This document shows, in pieces, positions 59,952 to 64,000 of a stretch of 64,000 nucleotides of DNA. The stretch comes from Deltaproteobacteria bacterium (GTDB taxonomy: Bacteria; Myxococcota_A; UBA9160; SZUA-336). The stretch covers positions 42,293 to 106,292 of the forward strand of contig JAJDAJ010000029.1 in the NCBI GenBank assembly GCA_029261925.1, written 5' to 3'. The position numbers and the translations under genes were made by a program. The stretch's first letter is position 1, and each line of letters opens with the position of its first letter. The notes beneath the pieces are model-generated. The model searched no databases, was not told the origin of the DNA, and saw only the letters and a list, made by a program, of their open reading frames with translations.

Positions 59952-60635
59952 TCAGCCCGCCGGCGCCAGCGCGACGCAGCAGATCAGCTCGCCCGGCAGC
60001 GCGAAGCGGCCGGTGAGCTCGCGCCGGCCCAGAAGCGCGGGCGCGTCCGGGCGGATCAGGCGCGCCTCGAAGCGCCGGCCGACGGCATCGACCTCGAGGT
60101 GCACGTCGAGGAATCCCAGGCGCGTGCGCGCCGCCGGGAAGTACGCCTTGTAGAAGGCCTCCTTGGCGCTGAAGGCGAGCCGTGCCCAGGTCCCGGCGTC
60201 GGCCCCGGGCAGCGCCTCGATGGCGGCGAGCTCCGCGGGCGCGCAGATCCGCTGGCCGATCGGGCGCTCGAGGGGCCCGGTCTCCTCCAGATCCACGCCC
60301 AGGGCACCGAGCTCGGCCTCCCGCGCCGCGACCGCGGCGCAGAAGCCGCCCGAGTGGCTGATGCTGCCGACGACGCCGCGCGGCCAGCGCGGCACGCGGT
60401 CGGGGTCCGGCGGCAGCGAGACGTGGGGATGGCCCAGGCTCGCCAGGACCGCGCGGGCGCAGCCCCGTCCCGCCGCGAACTCGTGGCGACGCCGCTCGAT
60501 CGCCCGCGACACGGCGGCCAGCTCGTCGGGCTCCAGCGCCGTGTCCCGCAGCGATGCGATCGAGCCCGCGCGGACGGCGACGCTGGCCGGCAGCAGCGCG
60601 CGCAGCGCCTGCTCGAGACTCGGGTCGGCGGTCAC
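59952..60635 (-). CDS. 4'-phosphopantetheinyl transferase (Sfp/EntD-type)
   Basis: This 227-residue enzyme activates carrier proteins by adding phosphopantetheine to Ser. It has WPRGVVGSISHSGGFCAA, the Mg-binding GVDLEE and the catalytic FSAKEAFYKAYFP. It has the EntD-like layout with an N-terminal domain ending in RRRHEFAAGRGCAR. The start is GTG 60635. It could serve the NRPS PCP, the PKS ACP and the free-standing ACP of this window. It is co-directional with the halogenase-family gene, and the 200-base gap is GC-rich with imperfect hairpins. Confidence 0.92.
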   Translation of the reverse strand: MTADPSLEQALRALLPASVAVRAGSIASLRDTALEPDELAAVSRAIERRRHEFAAGRGCARAVLASLGHPHVSLPPDPDRVPRWPRGVVGSISHSGGFCAAVAAREAELGALGVDLEETGPLERPIGQRICAPAELAAIEALPGADAGTWARLAFSAKEAFYKAYFPAARTRLGFLDVHLEVDAVGRRFEARLIRPDAPALLGRRELTGRFALPGELICCVALAPAG

Positions 60636-60819
60636 GCGGGCAGGGTAGGCGGGTGTCGGTCCGGTCGCACCGTGGCGCCCGGGGCGGGCGCCCTTGCCCT
60701 GTCCGCGGCCGGACCCTCCCGGGCGCGCCCGTGCACAGCGGGGCAGGGGCTCCTGACGCGTGCGGGGCCGCGATGGATCGAGCGTCAGGATTGAGGCACG
60801 CGCAGCCGAAGAGTGGGCC

Positions 60820-61968
60820 ATGCGCGTGGTCCCCCTTCTCGTGTTCCTGCTCGCCGTGGCCGCCTCGGGCCGCGCGGATCCGCTGTACCGACTCGACGTG
60901 TCGGCGCCCGAGGCACGTGGCGAGGTCGTCCAGAACATTCCCCTGGTGCACGTGCGCGGGCAGGCGCTGCGCGGCGGCACCCTGGTGTCCGACGTGGTGA
61001 TCGCCATCGACATCTCGGAGAGCGCCTTCATGCCCTCGGGTCGCGACGTGGACGGCGACGGGGTCACGGGACGCATGGCGCCGCGCGGCATCCGCCGCGC
61101 CGACGGCAGCCGGCGCCGGACGCGGGCCTGGACCACCGACTCCGGGGACACGCTCTTCGAGTCGGCGCGGGCGCTCGCGCGCGAGGTGATCCGCGGTCTG
61201 CCCGCGGAGCGCACGCGCGTGGCGCTGCTCACCTTCTCGGATGGGGTCCGCGTGCGCCGGCGCCTGGGCTCGCCCTCCGAGGCCCTGCGCACGCTCGAGC
61301 GGCTGCGCCCACCGACGTCGCCCGGCGGGACCGACATCGCGCGCGCGATCCGCATCGGCCGCTCCGTTCTCGGCCGCGACGAGGATCGCGCCAAGCTCAT
61401 GCTGATCTTCTCCGACGGCCAGCCGACCCGCCCGCGTCCCGGTGGCCCGGCCATCGACGCCACGCTGCACGCCGCGCGCAAGGCGGCCGGGGTGGGCGTC
61501 GAGATCCACGCCGTCGCCCTGGGCGCCGAGCCCGCGGTCGGGCGCGCCGTCTTCGCGGAGCTCGCCCGGCTCGGGGGCGGGCGCTACGCGCGCGCTCCGG
61601 AGCCCGGCCCGCTGCTCGCGGCCCTGCCCCTGGAGCACTCGGCCTCGCTGGTCGACGTCGACATCGCCAACCTGACCACGGGCGCCGACGCGCGGGCCGT
61701 GCGCCTCTTCCCGGACGGGAGCTTCGACGGCTACGTCGCGCTCGTGCCGGGCCGCAACCAGCTCGCGGTGCGCGCGCGCTCCGACGACGGTCGCGAGGTG
61801 GGCGCGTTCCGCACCGTGCACTTCCGTCCCTCGCCCGAGCCGACCGAAGGCGACGCGGCCCTGCGCTCCGAGCTGCGCGCTCGCGCGGTCCACATCGGCC
61901 TCGCCGATCGTGCTCGCCGCCCGCGCGCCGTCGAGCGCAGCCTCGAGATCGAGTCCGCAGGGGACTGA
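60820..61968 (+). CDS. Exported von Willebrand factor type A domain protein
   Basis: This 382-residue protein has a signal peptide (VVPLLVFLLAVAASGRA). The VWA domain has a complete MIDAS: DISES (near 67-71), GGTDIARAI and FSDGQP. An insertion rich in Asp/Arg (SGRDVDGDGVTGRMAP) sits after the first MIDAS strand. The C-terminal ~100 residues form a small beta-domain (LFPDGSFDGYVALVPGRNQL). It may be a metal-dependent adhesion or protein-interaction factor in the periplasm or outside. ATG 60820 gives the signal peptide directly. Confidence 0.85.
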   Translation: MRVVPLLVFLLAVAASGRADPLYRLDVSAPEARGEVVQNIPLVHVRGQALRGGTLVSDVVIAIDISESAFMPSGRDVDGDGVTGRMAPRGIRRADGSRRRTRAWTTDSGDTLFESARALAREVIRGLPAERTRVALLTFSDGVRVRRRLGSPSEALRTLERLRPPTSPGGTDIARAIRIGRSVLGRDEDRAKLMLIFSDGQPTRPRPGGPAIDATLHAARKAAGVGVEIHAVALGAEPAVGRAVFAELARLGGGRYARAPEPGPLLAALPLEHSASLVDVDIANLTTGADARAVRLFPDGSFDGYVALVPGRNQLAVRARSDDGREVGAFRTVHFRPSPEPTEGDAALRSELRARAVHIGLADRARRPRAVERSLEIESAGD

Positions 61969-62045
61969 CGTCGCCGGGTGCTGCCGGCCGCCGTCCCGCC
62001 GCCGATCACGCGGCCGCCCCCGGGCGAGCTATGCTCTGCCCGCGT

Positions 62046-62398
62046 GCCCGGATGGTGGAACTGGCAGACACAGAGGACTCGAGGAAGGGTCTCCCGTGCG
62101 GAGACGCACGGGTAAGAAACCGGGTGAATTCAGGGAAAGCTAACGCCGGCCGCGGGAGCCGGTCATGCCGATCCTGAGCCGAGCCGCGGAGGGCAAGGGT
62201 TCCGCGGAAGGTGCAGAGACTAGCGAGGTGAGCCCCAACGATAATCCTCGCCGACGAGCGCCCGGCACCCGGCGCCGGCCGACACGGGCTGGTGTCGCGG
62301 TGAAGAGATAGTCCGCCCCGGGGGGAAACTCCCGGACCACGCGTAAAATCCTCAGAGGCCAAGGCCTCGTGCGGGTTCGACCCCCGCTCCGGGCACCA
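62046..62398 (+). tRNA. tRNA-Leu (UAA) interrupted by a group I intron
   Basis: The 5' exon (62046-62079) starts GCCCGGATGGTGGAAC and ends GAGGACT. The 3' exon (62344-62398) starts TAAAATCCTC. Joined, they give anticodon stem GAGGA/TCCTC with loop CTTAAAA, anticodon TAA. They also give a long variable arm (AGAGGCC-AAG-GCCTC), T arm GCGGG/CCCGC and acceptor GCCCGGA/TCCGGGC with encoded CCA. The spliced length of 89 bases fits a class II tRNA-Leu. Confidence 0.94.
62080..62343 (+). ncRNA. Self-splicing group I intron in the tRNA-Leu anticodon loop (264 nt)
   Basis: It lies after U33 and ends in G, as group I introns do. P1 can form between exon GAGGACT and internal guide GGGTCTC (62087-62093), with a U.G pair at the splice site. 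Conserved core elements occur in order: P-like AATTCAGGGAAAGC (62127-62140), Q-like ATCCTGAGCC (62171-62180), R-like GTGCAGAGACTAG (62211-62223) and S-like AAGAGATAGTCC (62303-62314). These closely resemble the cyanobacterial tRNA-Leu intron core. No homing-endonuclease ORF is present. Confidence 0.93.
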
Positions 62399-62402
62399 TG
62401 AG

Positions 62403-63170
62403 TCACTGAAATGATAAGTGAGCTTCAGTCGATTTCCGGCGGGGACGAACGGGCGGCAAATCATGTCTCCCGCCTGCGGAGCGCGTCGCGGAGGTCCGAG
62501 CCCCCGACATCGAGCTGCGGATCGTGGCGACCCCTACGAGTACCAGGGCGAGCAATCCGGCCAGTGGAGGCTCGGGTGCGTCGCTGATGACCCCCGACAT
62601 CGGCAAGTCGCAGAAGGCTTCCTCGACCGGCGCACAGATCCCGCTGGTCCATAGCGTCGGAACGGGCCCGTCCAGCACGGTGAGGCGCATGAACGGAATC
62701 CCTCCGGTCGGGACGTAGCTCGGGTCGCGGAACGAGGCAAAGACTCCGAGGTCCGCGTCGATGAAGTCGAGGTAGGTCTGCCGGTTGCCATCCGGTTGGA
62801 TGATATGACTGTGGGTGAGGCCCGCAGCGGGATTGGCCACGGGGAGCCCGCCCAGCTGATCGAACGTCCTGAACATGCGGAGGATCCCGCTGGAAATCTG
62901 GCGGTGGTTGAGCAGATGCCAGGGATCGGCAAGCCAGATTTCAGCAATGGTCAGCGGAACCGGGAAGCCCGGGTTCTCGAAGACCACCGACGAGCTCTCG
63001 GTGAGCAGGTCGAGCTGGATGCCAGCGACTCCTTCGCCCGGACCCAGGACCAGCTCGTAGCGGTAGACGCTACCGCCTTCCGCTACGACGGCGATCGAGG
63101 CCGCGTGGCTGGTCGCCGCCGACAGGGCCACCAGTACCACCATCGTGAGACTGGCTCTTCGCACGCCCAT
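62403..63170 (-). CDS. PEP-CTERM-like exported protein with extended C-terminus
   Basis: This 255-residue protein has a signal peptide (LTMVVLVALSAATSHAA). The beta-rich body includes YRYELVLGPGEGVAGIQLDL and FMRLTVLDGPVPTLW, reminiscent of cohesin/choice-of-anchor-like secreted domains, with two Cys near the end (GICAPVEEAFCDLP). The tail has APEPPLAG and a hydrophobic helix (LLALVLVGVATI). It then continues about 40 residues beyond the expected short basic end, to a stop 5 bases from the tRNA-Leu gene. A frameshift may have removed the original stop: another frame ends sooner in LRDALRRRET. ATG 63170. Confidence 0.68.
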   Translation of the reverse strand: MGVRRASLTMVVLVALSAATSHAASIAVVAEGGSVYRYELVLGPGEGVAGIQLDLLTESSSVVFENPGFPVPLTIAEIWLADPWHLLNHRQISSGILRMFRTFDQLGGLPVANPAAGLTHSHIIQPDGNRQTYLDFIDADLGVFASFRDPSYVPTGGIPFMRLTVLDGPVPTLWTSGICAPVEEAFCDLPMSGVISDAPEPPLAGLLALVLVGVATIRSSMSGARTSATRSAGGRHDLPPVRPRRKSTEAHLSFQ

Positions 63171-63326
63171 TCCTAGCGGTCCTCCGTCAAGGCCCGGGAC
63201 CATTGTGGCCCGGGGAGAGCACCCGAGTCGATGAGAGCCGCGCGTCCGGTACGACGAAAACGACCCAACCCGATGGCGGAGGCCATATTGTCGTTTCCAT
63301 CGTGGCGCGAATGGCCCGCGGGCCAG

Positions 63327-64000
63327 CTACCGGCTGCGCAGTCCACCCAGCAAGAGTCCGAACATGACCAGCAGCAGTGATGCGCTGGGCTCGGGGACAA
63401 CGCGGAGGGAGATGATCTCACCCGTGATAGAGGACCGTTCCCCGCCAAATTCAACGATCATCGGCAGCCCCGTGACCGGGTCGATAACTAGGCGCTGGTC
63501 AGAGGGCGTCGAGCGCGCGGAGTAGATGAGGGACGCGAGGATGGCGCCGGCGAAATCGGGCACTACGAGATCCGTTGAGGGAACGAGAGTTCCGGCATCG
63601 CCGACGAGCGCCAGCACGACATTGTCTTCTGGCGGTAGAGATCCGGTTCTGCTCCATTGGACCCGATAGGCGTCCGAGTCGCTGTCAACGATGGTGATCA
63701 GCAGAGGCTGGGCCGGGCTCTCGCTGTTCTCAAAGATGAACTGCTGCCCATCTATCGTGAACTCGATGCCGCCCTCGGTGGCTCCCGAGTCGTACTGGGC
63801 GCATGCCTCAATCGGTAGCTGCCCCCCACCGCCGCTGATTCCCCCTATGCCTGGTGGACACAGCCCACCAGGCAGCGAATCGTCGTAGCTGTAGAAGCCG
63901 GAGAATGGCGACCCGGTTGCCAGGTCTGGCAGCAGGTCGAAGTCGTCCTGGACCGCCGTGACGACCCCGTCGAACTCCACTGTCACGGGAGCAGCCCGGG
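63327..64000 (-). CDS. PEP-CTERM sorting-domain protein, 5' end beyond the window
   Basis: At least 223 residues are present. The frame is open to the window edge and reads RAAPVTVEFDGVV, which looks like a signal-peptidase site followed by the mature N-terminus, so the start and signal peptide lie beyond base 64000. The body is beta-rich (GIEFTIDGQQFIFENS; GFYSYDDSLPGG). The C-terminus is a clear exosortase signal: VPEPSAS, helix LLLVMFGLLLGGL and RSR. A 14-base palindrome (TGGCCCGCGGGCCA, 63312-63325) follows the stop directly. Confidence 0.85.
   Translation of the reverse strand, partial: RAAPVTVEFDGVVTAVQDDFDLLPDLATGSPFSGFYSYDDSLPGGLCPPGIGGISGGGGQLPIEACAQYDSGATEGGIEFTIDGQQFIFENSESPAQPLLITIVDSDSDAYRVQWSRTGSLPPEDNVVLALVGDAGTLVPSTDLVVPDFAGAILASLIYSARSTPSDQRLVIDPVTGLPMIVEFGGERSSITGEIISLRVVPEPSASLLLVMFGLLLGGLRSR

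Noticed and set aside
62006..62464. Minus-strand reading frames across tRNA-Leu (for example peptides reading CPERGSNPHEAL)
   Set aside because: These are antisense translations of the tRNA and its intron, a common annotation artefact.
63312..63325. Palindrome TGGCCCGCGGGCCA after the last PEP-CTERM gene as a terminator
   Set aside because: A 6-bp stem with a 2-base loop and no T-tract is too weak to call an intrinsic terminator.

Overview
The window is high-GC (roughly 70 percent) bacterial DNA. An exosortase with several PEP-CTERM substrates, a Wza-type export lipoprotein and a lytic transglycosylase indicate a Gram-negative envelope. One giant secreted protein carries Cys-rich repeats of the CGDGVV...CDDGN type, which are frequent in myxobacterial and other former deltaproteobacterial genomes. 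That points to such a lineage (Myxococcota, Desulfobacterota or Binatota-like), but I cannot fix the taxon from sequence alone.

Layout. 1-3.2 kb: end of a PKD-repeat surface protein and a family 2 glycosyltransferase. 3.2-14.3 kb (minus): a two-protein assembly line. The NRPS reads formyltransferase, truncated condensation, adenylation interrupted by a luciferase-like monooxygenase, PCP. The PKS reads KS-AT-KR-DH-ACP-TE. 14.7-15.4 kb: pgsA and tRNA-Gly. 15.3-20.2 kb (minus): a polysaccharide/exosortase operon (Wzc-like kinase, priming sugar transferase, exosortase, EpsI-like). 20.7-23.7 kb (plus): free-standing ACP, PltF-like prolyl-AMP ligase and PltE-like flavoprotein dehydrogenase, a pyrrole/pyrroline carboxyl-carrier cassette. 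23.7-26.2 kb (minus): carbamoyltransferase with SxtJ-like and DUF5989 partners. 26.3-34.2 kb: purF, two sulfotransferases flanking a 2OG-Fe(II) oxygenase, a YyaL-type protein and moaA. 34.3-49.1 kb: an SRPBCC protein, a PEP-CTERM protein, galE, a malectin-domain protein, glnE, ispH, phosphatidylcholine synthase-like, lpdA-E2-lipB, a Wza-like lipoprotein, nadB and a transglycosylase. 49.1-54.0 kb: a 1629-residue multidomain secreted protein. 54.1-64 kb: DUF1285-like, tRNA-Cys, PEP-CTERM, an MBOAT-SGNH fusion, a halogenase-family flavoprotein, an Sfp/EntD-type PPTase, a VWA protein, tRNA-Leu(UAA) with a group I intron, and two more PEP-CTERM-like genes, the last cut by the window edge.

How it fits together. 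Two programmes are interleaved. One builds and decorates the cell surface: the EPS operon, export lipoprotein, GalE, glycosyltransferase, O-acyltransferase fusion, exosortase and PEP-CTERM proteins. The other looks like specialised metabolism: NRPS/PKS, prolyl-carrier cassette, carbamoyl- and sulfotransferases, oxygenase, halogenase-like enzyme and the PPTase that would activate the carrier domains. Whether all of these act in one pathway is inference.

The three tRNA genes (Gly-GCC, Cys-GCA, Leu-UAA) lie downstream of pgsA in the same order and strand as the compact pgsA-glyW-cysT-leuZ cluster of Escherichia coli, but are separated here by about 39 kb and 7 kb. No transposase, integrase, CRISPR array or rRNA was recognised.
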